DNA of 44,969 nt from Planctomycetota bacterium (GTDB lineage Bacteria > Planctomycetota > Uabimicrobiia > Uabimicrobiales > Uabimicrobiaceae): positions 1 to 44,969 of the forward strand of contig JAJDCR010000108.1 of assembly GCA_029260735.1 (NCBI GenBank), in the 5' to 3' direction. Each line of letters opens with the position of its first letter. The first letter of the stretch is position 1. The position numbers and the translations under genes are program-made. Positions 23,628 to 32,662 of the stretch are shown here, one piece after another. The notes under the pieces were generated by a model that was not told the DNA's origin, made no database searches, and saw nothing but the letters and a program-made list of their open reading frames with translations.

Positions 23628-24461
23628 CTATAAAGTAGTTGAAGCCAGGAGAGGATATTGGAAGGCATAGTTTAGCATTTTTTTTACCTTTTGGTTTCCA
23701 ACTATTTTATTATTTCTTTGCCTACTTTCATTTAGAAATGTTGGTGGCTCCAGAGCAAAAACCCGAGCCATTTGAGGATAAAAAATTCCTCTTGGAGTAT
23801 GGTCATCAGCGGCTGCGTTAAAGATCTCTCCCCATACTTGTTGGCGGAGAACCTCTTTTATTATGCCAATACAATCTGCCTGCCCAATCAAGTTGATGGG
23901 AACATCTCCTCCGCTCAGGTTTTGCTTTCCTGCTAAAAACTTAACAGGATGACGATCTTCGCCAATTAAACCCGCTAAGCGTAGTATCGTAACTTTAAAT
24001 GGAGATTGCTTGCGAAGATAATTTTCTACCTCCAACAAAACCTTTCCAGAAGGCTTATCGGGAAGGGGATTGGTTTCCTCGTTGACCTTTCCTTGCTCAC
24101 TACCATAAACAGAGATGGAGCTTACGAAAAGAATTTTTTCCAGTGGACTTTTCCTGATGGCAGGTAGGAGATTTTTCATTTGCAGTAAATGAAAATTGTC
24201 TCCATGCTTTTGAGCACCTGGAGGAATATTGATAATCAAAATAGAAGAACATAAGAATTCCTGGATCTCTTCTTCTTGTATTTCTGGTATTAGCTCAATT
24301 CTGTAAGCTTCCACTCCCTCTTTTTTTAACTCAGGAAGTTTAGATTTTTGAGTGGTTGATCCTTTTACGTAGTATCCGCTTTCTATGAGAGATTTGGCTA
24401 GAGGCAAGCCTAACCATCCACATCCGAGGATACTAATACTTCTATCAAATTTTTCTCCCAT
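23628..24461 (-). CDS. NAD(P)-binding epimerase-like protein (YeeZ type)
   Basis: This 277-aa protein has the N-terminal Rossmann motif ISILGCGWLGLPLAKSL and, further on, ILFVSSISVYG, a typical extended-SDR core with the SSxxVYG signature, then ILRLAGLIGEDRHP. This matches the YeeZ group of NAD-dependent epimerase/dehydratase-like proteins, whose substrates are unknown. GAGAAG lies ahead of the ATG. The gene stands alone between genes on the opposite strand. The Rossmann-fold assignment is firm; catalysis is not shown. Confidence 0.82.
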   Translation of the reverse strand: MGEKFDRSISILGCGWLGLPLAKSLIESGYYVKGSTTQKSKLPELKKEGVEAYRIELIPEIQEEEIQEFLCSSILIINIPPGAQKHGDNFHLLQMKNLLPAIRKSPLEKILFVSSISVYGSEQGKVNEETNPLPDKPSGKVLLEVENYLRKQSPFKVTILRLAGLIGEDRHPVKFLAGKQNLSGGDVPINLIGQADCIGIIKEVLRQQVWGEIFNAAADDHTPRGIFYPQMARVFALEPPTFLNESRQRNNKIVGNQKVKKMLNYAFQYPLLASTTL

Positions 24462-24562
24462 AGATCTTCTCGCTTTGCGACTAGTATATTAAAACCAAAT
24501 AATCCTACAGTATACATTTTATCACAGTTCCTAAAGGGCCTCAAAAATCTAAAAAGATAATT

Positions 24563-24820
24563 ATGGATAACCAAAAATATTACGTCTACATTTTGCAGTG
24601 TAACGATGGAAGTTTTTACACAGGAATTGCCAAAAATCTTCACAAAAGATTGGCCGTTCATGAAACGGGAAAAGGATCAAAATATGTGGCTTCACGAAAG
24701 CCATTTCTGTTAGTGTATTCTGAAGTTGTTGACTCAAAATCTGATGCCTTAAAACGAGAAATTGAGATAAAAAAAATGAAGCGGCAGGCGAAGAAAAATT
24801 TGATCGAACAAAGTGATTAA
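24563..24820 (+). CDS. GIY-YIG nuclease-fold protein
   Basis: This 85-aa single-domain protein starts YYVYILQCNDGSFYTGIAKN, where YVY..YTG is the GIY-YIG core. It continues with KRLAVHETGKGSKYV, containing the conserved Arg and His, and ends with the conserved glutamate helix. It matches small UPF0213/YhbQ-like proteins, proposed DNA-repair or structure-specific nucleases. There is no obvious ribosome site before the ATG, so expression may be weak or leaderless. It has no operon partner. Confidence 0.88.
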   Translation: MDNQKYYVYILQCNDGSFYTGIAKNLHKRLAVHETGKGSKYVASRKPFLLVYSEVVDSKSDALKREIEIKKMKRQAKKNLIEQSD

Positions 24821-24822
24821 AT

Positions 24823-24846
24823 CTAGAATTACGTCTGGCATAAGTA
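24823..24846. repeat. intergenic 24-bp repeat, copy 1
   Basis: This exact 24-mer beginning CTAGAATTACGTCTGGCATA is identical to 37104-37127 and 37157-37180. It lies right after the GIY-YIG stop codon. Confidence 0.85.
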
Positions 24847-24974
24847 GAAATTACTGTAGTTCTCCAAAAGGATTGTTCCATATAGCATTCCTCCATTATA
24901 TGGAAAAATAAGAGGTTTGGTAAATTATAGTTTATCGGGTATGCTAAGAATAGGTTCGTTGGGAGAAAAACAAA

Positions 24975-25751
24975 ATGACAAAGCAAAATGTACTCATTAC
25001 GGGAGCAACCGGAGCTATTGGTAAAAGTATCGCCAGCATGATCGCTCTTAAGCCAAATTACCATGTGTTTATTGTTGCCCGTAATCCAGAGAAAGGGGAA
25101 ACTTGCTTAGCTCAAATCAAAAAGCTATCTGAAAATGAGCAGGTAAGTTTATTGATAGCAGATCTTTCTCGTAAGGAAGATATCCAGTCTTTGGCCAATA
25201 AGTGGAAAGAGCCTCTGCATATTTTGATCAACAATGCAGCAATTGCTCCTCCTAGGCGAAAAGAAACGAAAGAGGGGCTTGAGATGCAGTTTGCCACCAA
25301 TGTGTTAAGTTACTTTTGGATGACAGAGCTCTTTAGGAACAAAATGGAAATAGATTCAGGGCGAGTGGTCAACGTGGCGAGTTATTGGGCCGGAGGTCTT
25401 GACCTAAAAGACCTGGAATTTAAAAAGCGAAGCTATGACAATGATCACGCCTATAGGCAATCTAAACAGGCAAACCGTATGCTAAGTGCTGCTCTGGCCG
25501 AAAAGTTTCCCCATATTGCCATCAATAGTTGTCATCCTGGTGATGTAAGTTCTCAGCTCAGTAGTGACTTAGGCTTTGGAGGCTATGAAACCCCAGAGCA
25601 GGGAGCAAAAACTCCCCTGTGGCTCGCAACAGACTCCGCTGGACTTGACAACAGTGGTAAATACTTTGAAAGAATGAGAGAAATCAGATGCCCGTTTTGC
25701 CAAGATTCTGAAGCCGTCAAAGAGTTATACGAGATTTGTTCGACATATTAA
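24975..25751 (+). CDS. short-chain dehydrogenase/reductase
   Basis: This 258-aa classical SDR has a cofactor motif LITGATGAIGKSI (TGxxxGxG with the last G kept), NNAA at 86-90, a serine region VVNVASYWAG and the catalytic YRQSK (Tyr-x-x-x-Lys). PG after the active site (NSCHPGDVSS) also fits. The N-terminal VARNPEK suggests NADP preference. It resembles retinol-dehydrogenase/WWOX-like SDRs; the substrate is unknown. GGGAGA lies upstream of the ATG. A C-terminal CPFCQDSEA segment is slightly unusual. It stands alone. Confidence 0.9.
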   Translation: MTKQNVLITGATGAIGKSIASMIALKPNYHVFIVARNPEKGETCLAQIKKLSENEQVSLLIADLSRKEDIQSLANKWKEPLHILINNAAIAPPRRKETKEGLEMQFATNVLSYFWMTELFRNKMEIDSGRVVNVASYWAGGLDLKDLEFKKRSYDNDHAYRQSKQANRMLSAALAEKFPHIAINSCHPGDVSSQLSSDLGFGGYETPEQGAKTPLWLATDSAGLDNSGKYFERMREIRCPFCQDSEAVKELYEICSTY

Positions 25752-25831
25752 ATGAGTCTGTGATGTGCTTATTTAGCTTTGTAAGTAAGTAGCCTGTTTT
25801 AATTCTGTGCATTTTTAGAAGGTGGGCTTGG

Positions 25832-26212
25832 ATGAGTAGAGCTATTGTAATTTTGTTGGTGTTGTTTACTTTTGGAAGTAACCTTAGAGCCATTGAAATA
25901 TGGGATAGCGAAGAGTTTTATGCTTTCTATGGATTTCTTAAATTTCAACCAGAGCAGTGGTCGCTTAACATTAACGCACACACGATAAGTTTCTCTGACA
26001 ATAGAGAACTAGGGATTATCTTTGCCATAAAGGATCATACGGAAACGAAGAGTTGGATTTCTATATGCTTCGTTTACTTCTACATATTTTTGACTCCAAC
26101 AGAGCTTACCGGATTTTTTTTCTTGGGACTAACACTGCTTTTGATACTTGTTTATTTGATATCCGGCAAAACGAAGAAATTTGCACAGAAAGAAGAACGG
26201 GAGCAAATCTAA
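25832..26212 (+). CDS. small membrane protein upstream of FHA gene
   Basis: This 126-aa protein has a signal-type N-terminal helix (AIVILLVLFTFGSNLRA), a short exported segment of about 55 residues, and hydrophobic helices at about 73-111 (SICFVYFYIFLTP, FFFLGLTLLLILVYLIS). A basic-acidic cytoplasmic tail follows. I recognise no family. Its stop overlaps the ATG of the FHA gene (TAATG), so the two are translated together. AAGGTGGG precedes its ATG. It probably works with the FHA protein, for example as its membrane platform. Confidence 0.6.
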   Translation: MSRAIVILLVLFTFGSNLRAIEIWDSEEFYAFYGFLKFQPEQWSLNINAHTISFSDNRELGIIFAIKDHTETKSWISICFVYFYIFLTPTELTGFFFLGLTLLLILVYLISGKTKKFAQKEEREQI

Positions 26213-26508
26213 TGCTCATAAGCATTTTGAAAGACAATCGTCCAGTCGACTCGATTCGCTTAGATACCAAAACTAAATCCGTATTTTTGATAGGAAGATC
26301 GGATTCCAATGACATTATCCTGCACGACCCGGTTGTTCCCGGCCAACATGCCCAGTTGTTTTTTGATAATACACACTGGTGTATTCGAAAAACCTCAAGA
26401 GATGGTGTACTAACACTTAACAACAAGGTAATAGGAACAGATAGTGTTTTACAAGCAGGGGATGTTATTTTTGTCGAGCCTTCTTATGTGCTAACTTTTA
26501 TTTTTTAA
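26212..26508 (+). CDS. minimal FHA-domain protein
   Basis: This 98-aa protein is essentially one FHA domain: FLIGRSDSNDIILHDPVVPG, then HAQL, then RDGVLTLNNKVI, and a closing strand. The key Arg and the following Ser are present, but the second motif is VPGQHAQ rather than SxxHA. The ATG at 26212 is chosen because it shares its A with the upstream TAA and has GGGAG about 10 nt before; an upstream in-frame start at 26053 would bury the protein in the preceding gene. Expected role: binding a phosphothreonine partner in the cytoplasm, coupled to the membrane protein. Confidence 0.8.
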   Translation: MLISILKDNRPVDSIRLDTKTKSVFLIGRSDSNDIILHDPVVPGQHAQLFFDNTHWCIRKTSRDGVLTLNNKVIGTDSVLQAGDVIFVEPSYVLTFIF

Positions 26509-26699
26509 TTTGGGTATCAGAATATGGCAAGATCCTTTCCTTTTGATAGGTTAATTTCTAACTTGGTCTTTTATCTTTTACTTGAATTTTAATCTTACGA
26601 CAATAAAATACAAGCATAAGACCAACAAAACAATCTCTCAACCAATTTTTGGTTATGGGCTACATAAGCCTCGTTATTTTATACAAAAAGGAGAATCTC

Positions 26700-27563
26700 T
26701 TGAACAGATGGTTACTATTGCTAATCGTTCCGTTATTGTCAGTCCACGCCCAAACCGTTTGGGTAGATAGCTACCGAGGAAAAAAAGACGCAACAGGGGA
26801 AAAGCTCCATCCCCACAATCAAATCCAAACAGCTATAGACAGCCCTTTTAGCAAAGAAATTCGAATTTTATCGGGCAAGTACTCTGAAAATATAGCGATT
26901 AATAAAACACTTATCCTAAAAAATTTAGGGGGCCCAATTATTTTAGAGGGACTCTCCCATTCATCTTTTTCATACCCCAAACAAAGTGATTTTTACTATT
27001 CTCCAAACATGATTGCAATTGGTCCGAACTTTGTCCTCAAAAAAGGAGATCATATAACTATCGTATCTTCCCATTCTATCCAAATTCTCACTCCCATAAG
27101 TATTCCTTCGGGAGCATCTCTTCATTTGATGGTAGATAACAACTACTCTCCTCCTAAAAAATTAAGTCAAAACCCTCCTGTAAAAAGAGTTTCGGTTGGA
27201 GAAAGTCAAACCATAACGATAAAAGCAAAAGACTACTGGAACCACACCGGTATTTATCTCGAAAAAGGAGCCGAGTACTCTTTTATTGCTCAGGGAAATT
27301 GGATCGATTGGTATATCGAAAGTGATGCCAATGGATTTCGCAAAGACTCCATGAAACTATTTGAGTCGCTACGCCGCGCTCCTAAAGAAAACTGGTTTTC
27401 CTTGATAGGTTCGATTAACAAAGAGAAATCTTTCTTTATAGGAAAGAACTCTCAAGTTGTTGCTTCAGACTCAGGGGAGCTTGTTTGTTTTGCCAATGAT
27501 GTTCCGTTTTTTTACTGGAATAACAAAGGCAGTTTAGAGCTTATCGTGAAAAGAATCCGCTAG
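26700..27563 (+). CDS. secreted protein with LecA/PA-IL-like C-terminal domain
   Basis: This 287-aa secreted protein starts at the TTG at 26700, chosen because AGGAG lies 6 nt upstream and a signal peptide (NRWLLLLIVPLLSVHAQ) follows directly. The N-terminal part (about 19-90) reads TVWVDSYRGKKDATGEK...IQTAID, the entry of a right-handed beta-helix of the DUF1565/pectin-lyase type, but very short. Residues about 160-287 (TGIYLEKGAEYSFIAQGNW, SLIGSI, FFIG, DSGELVCFANDVPFFYWNN) match the galactose-lectin-like LecA/PA-IL fold, with Asn/Asp in the Ca site region. A surface carbohydrate-binding role is likely but unproven. It follows the FHA pair without overlap. Confidence 0.72.
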   Translation: MNRWLLLLIVPLLSVHAQTVWVDSYRGKKDATGEKLHPHNQIQTAIDSPFSKEIRILSGKYSENIAINKTLILKNLGGPIILEGLSHSSFSYPKQSDFYYSPNMIAIGPNFVLKKGDHITIVSSHSIQILTPISIPSGASLHLMVDNNYSPPKKLSQNPPVKRVSVGESQTITIKAKDYWNHTGIYLEKGAEYSFIAQGNWIDWYIESDANGFRKDSMKLFESLRRAPKENWFSLIGSINKEKSFFIGKNSQVVASDSGELVCFANDVPFFYWNNKGSLELIVKRIR

Positions 27564-27985
27564 AGAATATTCTTTACGCCAATCAAAAAAGATTATCGAT
27601 ATCAGAACTCAAATGCGTTTCAGAAAACGGAATGGAGATTTCGCTGATTTTCAGGCGTAATTTATACCTGAGGAATAAAATGGAAGCAGAAAATAGCACA
27701 TTTTTTGTGAATAGAGCACTTATGCCATGGCATCTCAAGTAAGCAGGTCTTGCATACCCTCAGACGTGCTACTAAAAGCTAAGAAGACCAGGTGCGCAAC
27801 GCTGATACCCAGGTTCTAAAAAAAATAGCTGATTTGTTGTCGAACAAAACAGACTAGAAGGATCATACATTAGACAATCATTTTAACTATAAAGCTATCA
27901 TTGCGTATGTTTTTATAGCGTGTATTTTTTTAAGAAAAATATGTGAAAATATTTGTAAAAACTCTATAAATGGAGCATTAACCAA
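27564..27985. other. intergenic gap, little recognised
   Basis: This 422-bp gap holds no convincing gene. A CACTTATGCCA segment near 27716 resembles part of the inverse of the 24-bp repeat, which may be chance. A 20-codon ORF at 27680 is too short to support. Confidence 0.4.
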
Positions 27986-28488
27986 ATGCCAATTCCCAAA
28001 ACACGAAAAGAACTCATGGAATTGGTCTGTACAACTTTTGCTAAACTTGAAGTAGAGCTTGAAAGCTCAGAAAATTTAGCAATGTTTCCATGTATTGATG
28101 ATTGGAAAGTAAAAGACTTATTAGCAGTTCGAGCATGGTGGACTGAAAAAGTTGTAGAATGGATTCAAATAGGACAGAATGGCGACCGATTACCCCAGCT
28201 TTTGGATACAAGTGGAAAGAAAGTCCGCGTTTGAATGCTGATATAGTAAAGGCTGCAAAAGATGAATCGTACATTTCTATCTGTTCTCGGCTAAAGCATG
28301 GATTCAAAGATATCATTGCAATAATTGAAGCGCTTAACGACGAGGAATTACTTGAGGTAGGTACTTTTGATTGGACAGGAAAATGGCCGGTCTCTCGTTG
28401 GATATCGATCAATACAGCACGCCAGTATACAACTACGCGAACTTATATTCGACGTGCACGGCGTAAGTATTTAGCAGAAAACAAATAA
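27986..28488 (+). pseudogene. ClbS/DfsB-family gene broken by a frameshift
   Basis: The two halves of a ClbS/DfsB (DinB-like, DUF1706) protein lie in different frames. The first (27986 to about 28190) gives MPIPKTRKELMELV...IGQNGDRLP. The second (about 28190-28488) gives PAFGYKWKESPRLN...DWTGKWPVSRWISINTARQY. Adding one C to the CCCC run near 28192-28195 would restore a protein of about 167 aa, the normal family length. The family includes the colibactin self-protection protein ClbS. The lesion could be a real single-base deletion or a homopolymer sequencing error. Confidence 0.75.
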
Positions 28489-28629
28489 AGAATTATAATT
28501 AGTGGTAATCTTTCTATCTAATGGAGCTTGTTTATTTTTACTTATTACCAAACTATTTCTCCAGGTTGCTCATCTATTTGGATAATAAGGCTCTAATGCC
28601 AAACGATGTTAGAGAAAGAGCCGAAGAGA

Positions 28630-29595
28630 TTATTTTACCTTTGATGAAAGTTTTTCGTGATAGAACGCTGCGAGATTTTGCAATAATTCTTTTGCTTGCC
28701 AAATGATGCCTGTATGATCTCCACTAATAGTTCTATAATTAACACCTTCTCCCCAAGCATCCACCAGAGCCTCTGTTGAGAGAGCGGGAATGACTTTATC
28801 TTGATCAGCTCCATAAATAAGCATATCTAATGCTTTGTTAGTGTCAACATGGTTACAAGGTTCTATGGCTGCTACATATTTTCTTACAGCGTCTTCATCC
28901 ATATCCATATCTTTTACACAACCACGCAAGTAGAGAGGAAACTTATCTTCCGAATGAAAGATGAGGTGGGTTAAGTCTCCACCACCCAAAAAAGAGCAAG
29001 CAGCTTTGGTACGCTCACTTGTTCCGTGCAAAAGACTTGCATACTGTGCTCCAAGGCTAACTCCAAAACAGCCGATATGTTTTTCAGTAGTAACTTGATT
29101 GATAATACCATGACCCTCATTTACTGCTTGAAAGTAAGTTTGTTCCACCTGCTTAAAACTCAGCCGAGCACTTTTAATACCACTTTTTCTTTTTCCTTTT
29201 TTCTTTAGTACACCTCGTTGTCCCAAGAAAGGAGGAATTATTTCATATGCTGTGATACCCTGACTATAAAGAAAAGCACTTACTGCTCGTGCACCACTAT
29301 AAGCCCCACTGCGCTGAGGAAATACAATAACTGCCTTGTCTGATCCAGTATCAAATTTATAGACATGACCTCTATTATTATCAGGATGACCCTCAATAAC
29401 GATAGGTGAGTCGAAGGTGTAATGTGTTACTTCTTTTGGAAACGTTGCCCCCAAATAGAAACCAACAAGTTTTTCCACAACAGTGATTCCCTGTAAACCT
29501 ACTGCTGTCCAAGGGCCATGTCCAAGGTTAACAGGGGGAGGGAGCTTGATTGTTTCTTTAGTTAGATTTTCAAGAGTGGTGTTTGGATTGTACAT
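28630..29595 (-). CDS. alpha/beta-hydrolase family protein
   Basis: This protein of about 321 aa has the nucleophile elbow GVSLGAQ (Ser in GxSxG), a late acid in YGADQDKVIP and His in GDHTGI, giving a full Ser-Asp-His triad of the dienelactone-hydrolase/peptidase type. A KKKGKRKSGIK basic loop precedes the elbow. ATG at 29593-29595 (MYNPNTT) is chosen because the related copy at 38882 starts at the same residue; an earlier in-frame ATG at 29649 is possible. There is no clear ribosome site. The substrate is unknown. A copy with a deleted middle lies at 38882-39467. Confidence 0.82.
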   Translation of the reverse strand: MYNPNTTLENLTKETIKLPPPVNLGHGPWTAVGLQGITVVEKLVGFYLGATFPKEVTHYTFDSPIVIEGHPDNNRGHVYKFDTGSDKAVIVFPQRSGAYSGARAVSAFLYSQGITAYEIIPPFLGQRGVLKKKGKRKSGIKSARLSFKQVEQTYFQAVNEGHGIINQVTTEKHIGCFGVSLGAQYASLLHGTSERTKAACSFLGGGDLTHLIFHSEDKFPLYLRGCVKDMDMDEDAVRKYVAAIEPCNHVDTNKALDMLIYGADQDKVIPALSTEALVDAWGEGVNYRTISGDHTGIIWQAKELLQNLAAFYHEKLSSKVK

Positions 29596-29666
29596 AGATC
29601 TATATTTTTGTTTTAAGCCAATAAAAAAGATGGTTATCCCATGACACAAGCGATTTTGCTTGCAGC

Positions 29667-30293
29667 ATGATAGCTATTTTGACTGGATTTATCCAGTCAT
29701 TTTTTACTGCTTCCTCGTGTCAAAAAAACAATTCGATAGCAGTGAAATTACAAGGTACCTATCTGAGGGGGGCTGATCTAAAATACCATGACCTAGAGAG
29801 AATTAGTCTAAAGAGAGCGGACTTGAGAGAGTCCTCTTTGGCCAGCACTAGACTGTTATACATCGATTTGTCGGGAGCTAACCTGGAGAAAGTCAACTTG
29901 GAGGAGGCCGTCCTAATAAACGTTAGAGGCATAACAGTAGAGCAAGTCATTCAGTGCAAGAGTTTGATAAATATCCAAGGTTTGCCCATACCGTTTATGT
30001 TAGCGATAAAAGAAAAAAGCCCCGAATTAATGGAGTGGTGGCAACCAGGCAAGCAGATATTAAAAATGAGTGGTCCCTACCTAAGCGAAGCCGATCTAAG
30101 TAAAACTAATCTGAGGAAGGCTAACCTTAAGGGAGCCTATATGAGATATGCTAGCCTATACGAAGCCGATCTAAGCGAAGCCGACCTAAGGGAAGCTAAT
30201 CTAAGCGAAGTCTCTTTTGGAGAAGCAAATCTCCACAAAACAAATTCTACCTCGTTTTCCTATCTTTACCAAAATATTTTCCTCGACCAGTAA
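29667..30293 (+). CDS. pentapeptide-repeat protein
   Basis: This 208-aa protein has two blocks of A(D/N)Lxx pentapeptides. The first is about 28-90 (LRGADLK, LSGANLEKVNLEEA), the second about 135-195 (LSEADLSKTNLRKANLKGA). A bridge with IQCKSLINIQGLP separates them. Each block would form a right-handed quadrilateral beta-helix. The hydrophobic N-terminus ending ASSC could be a signal or lipoprotein sequence, but the lipobox is poor. It starts 71 nt from the divergent hydrolase. Function unknown. Confidence 0.8.
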   Translation: MIAILTGFIQSFFTASSCQKNNSIAVKLQGTYLRGADLKYHDLERISLKRADLRESSLASTRLLYIDLSGANLEKVNLEEAVLINVRGITVEQVIQCKSLINIQGLPIPFMLAIKEKSPELMEWWQPGKQILKMSGPYLSEADLSKTNLRKANLKGAYMRYASLYEADLSEADLREANLSEVSFGEANLHKTNSTSFSYLYQNIFLDQ

Positions 30294-30435
30294 GTGGCAA
30301 TAGTCCCTAAAGACATCGTTTCAAAAAACTCTACATGGACAGACTGCTCAAAATTTTCTCTTTGAAATCGGCCTTAATGTGGCTAAATGGAAAACTCAAA
30401 AACATTGTCTCAGTTAAGAACTCTTATTAAAGAAT

Positions 30436-32472
30436 TTAGGAAGTGGTGTTTCTCTCGCTAAAAATTTTTGGGGAGTGAAAAATTTTTCCTTGTGAATTTA
30501 CAAGAACTACCTTGTCTTGCAAAATGCGACTGTCTCGTAATTGTCCTTCAAAAGGAAAAGTGCTGATAATTTTCGGATCTCCCGTAATATCTACTACAGC
30601 AGCTTTACTTCTACCAGGGATAACAATGTATTTTCCATCTGAAGAAATCTGTAGCTTTGTTACCCAGCCGCGTGGCCCATCTCCCGTATGAATGTAGGGA
30701 CCGCCTGGTACTCTCCATAAATATCCAGAAGCTGTCGGCTCAATTTTTTCGTTGACCATTGTAGGGAGTGGAGAATCAGGAAATAAGATGGGAGGAGAGT
30801 AACTTTTTCTTTTGCACCCTGTTTGTAGACAAAAAGAATCCACTTTTGCACCACAAGCAATAAAAATTTCATTGCTTGTTTCATCAATAGACCATGATCT
30901 CCTATAACGATAAGGAATTGGAAACTTCACTAGACATTTTTTTAGCCCTTCTTGCCGTACTTCTACATAATCTTTGTTAATAATCACAATATCCTCATTT
31001 GCCAACACTTTAAGCTCTGCAGATCTATCACAATCAATTTGTCTAAAAGAATGAAGCTTTTCTGGACATTCAGATTTCTGTTTGAGTTGCCAGAAGCGAA
31101 CGCTGTCTCCAATAGAAACTAACCAATCACCTTTTGGTCCAAAAGCAACCCTTTTGATTTGCCAGCAATGATCTTTTAGGATGTAAATTTGTTTACGCTT
31201 TTTTATGTCCCAGATATAAATATTTCTAGGATAACGTCCTCCGCCATGTCCTATATCTCCTGCGGCAAGTAGAGTACCATCCTGAGATATATCTATTCCC
31301 CCTACTCCCCCTGGACACGTTACCAACCATTCTTGCATTTCTGAAGATAAGGACCATAATTCAATGAAATCACTCCGACCTTCTGTGACAAGAATGTCGT
31401 GTTGAGGAGATAGCAAAGCTTTTACTAATTGTTCGCCTCTCTTACAGACAAAGTGTTTCTCTCCACTAACTACCTTTAAGCTGCTTTCGCCAAGTGGGTA
31501 AAAATATGTAGTTTCATTTTTGCCAAATCCCAAACTAGTGGCATGATTTCTCCACCTAGGGGGAGCCAAAGCTAAAACCTCTGACGTATGTTCTAGCCTA
31601 TGGTGAGATACTTGCCCATTGCTACTTCGTGTTAAAGCGTGGGTTCCTTGTGGAGAAAAAGTCATTTCTTTCCAATTTTCTCTTGTAGCCAATATTTTTT
31701 CGAGACTATTTTCCTTGGTTGCCTTCCATATATTTCCGGCTGTTGTTCCCCAAAAAACACGACCATCTTTTACATGGATCTGAATGATTTTTTCAGCATG
31801 TTCATAGGCTTCCATGACTGTAGTTTTAGTTCTTAAGTCCCAAACACAAGCAGTCATATCTGCATTTCCCGCAAAAATGAAGTGATTGTCTTGGGATACA
31901 GTAATACTACTTATCATGGTATCACGGACAAAAGATGTCCCAAATAACCGATCTGTTTCTTTAGGGCTCAACATTGCTACAAGATTTTCTCCTATAGAAT
32001 CCCAAATGCCGATCTTCCGGCCGAAAAAGCCCACAACTGCTAAAGATCCATCATGAGAGTAGTTTACTGCACGAATTACTCCCCAAGAATATTCTCCCTC
32101 TTTCACTTGCAGTACGCTTAAACGCTTGTTATCACTTACCCGAAAGACCCCTGCGGTTCCATCATTTAATCCCAGTAATGCGAGAGAGCCATCTGAGTTT
32201 AATGCTGAGGATTCAATAAAAACAATAAAGGGACTAGCCGTTGGGCCACTCTTACTTCCTTCTAGAGGACTTGTGGGAGTGATCTCTCCCACCTGATTGC
32301 CACTAGCAAGATCCCATATTTTTGCAACTCTGACCTCCTGTACAGTAAGCAGTTTTGACCCATCGCCTGAAAAACTAGCTACTTCTATTGATTTTCCATA
32401 GTCTCCAAAATTTAATAATAAATTTCCTTGCTCGTCGTGTTGTATTTTGGGATGATCTGGAAAGTTTTTCAT
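30436..32472 (-). CDS. WD40-repeat protein
   Basis: This protein of about 678 aa is made of WD40 blades (AKIWDLASGNQV, IGIWDSIG, ACVWDLRT, IYIWDIKK, VRFWQLKQ), with SxDG turns before them, giving one large or two beta-propellers. It has no signal peptide and no kinase or other domain, so it is probably a cytoplasmic protein-interaction scaffold. ATG at 32470-32472 is chosen over the upstream in-frame ATG at 32529 because GAGG precedes it and the text before is not conserved-looking. It stands alone. The partner is unknown. Confidence 0.85.
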   Translation of the reverse strand: MKNFPDHPKIQHDEQGNLLLNFGDYGKSIEVASFSGDGSKLLTVQEVRVAKIWDLASGNQVGEITPTSPLEGSKSGPTASPFIVFIESSALNSDGSLALLGLNDGTAGVFRVSDNKRLSVLQVKEGEYSWGVIRAVNYSHDGSLAVVGFFGRKIGIWDSIGENLVAMLSPKETDRLFGTSFVRDTMISSITVSQDNHFIFAGNADMTACVWDLRTKTTVMEAYEHAEKIIQIHVKDGRVFWGTTAGNIWKATKENSLEKILATRENWKEMTFSPQGTHALTRSSNGQVSHHRLEHTSEVLALAPPRWRNHATSLGFGKNETTYFYPLGESSLKVVSGEKHFVCKRGEQLVKALLSPQHDILVTEGRSDFIELWSLSSEMQEWLVTCPGGVGGIDISQDGTLLAAGDIGHGGGRYPRNIYIWDIKKRKQIYILKDHCWQIKRVAFGPKGDWLVSIGDSVRFWQLKQKSECPEKLHSFRQIDCDRSAELKVLANEDIVIINKDYVEVRQEGLKKCLVKFPIPYRYRRSWSIDETSNEIFIACGAKVDSFCLQTGCKRKSYSPPILFPDSPLPTMVNEKIEPTASGYLWRVPGGPYIHTGDGPRGWVTKLQISSDGKYIVIPGRSKAAVVDITGDPKIISTFPFEGQLRDSRILQDKVVLVNSQGKIFHSPKIFSERNTTS

Positions 32473-32662
32473 GAGAGAAAACCTCAATATTTTTGTTTTT
32501 GGTGAGGAGGGATAAAAGTAATCATACATCAGCTAAATGATAACGAACACTCGGAAGAAAATCTTGGAATATTTCTCCTTTTTGTACGAATTTTCTACAC
32601 CTAGTGGGGAAAATAAAAAAATGCTGTAAAAGACTGACAGCAAGAAGCACTACCTTAATACA

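Noticed and set aside
24561..25064. 167-codon minus-strand ORF
   Set aside because: Antisense to the GIY-YIG and SDR genes, which have strong family motifs; no motif of its own.
27680..27742. 20-codon ORF in the gap before the ClbS-like gene
   Set aside because: Too short and without ribosome site or homologous pattern to support as a gene.
28521..28706. 61-codon plus-strand ORF
   Set aside because: Overlaps the 3' end of the hydrolase gene; no clear ribosome site and no recognised motif.
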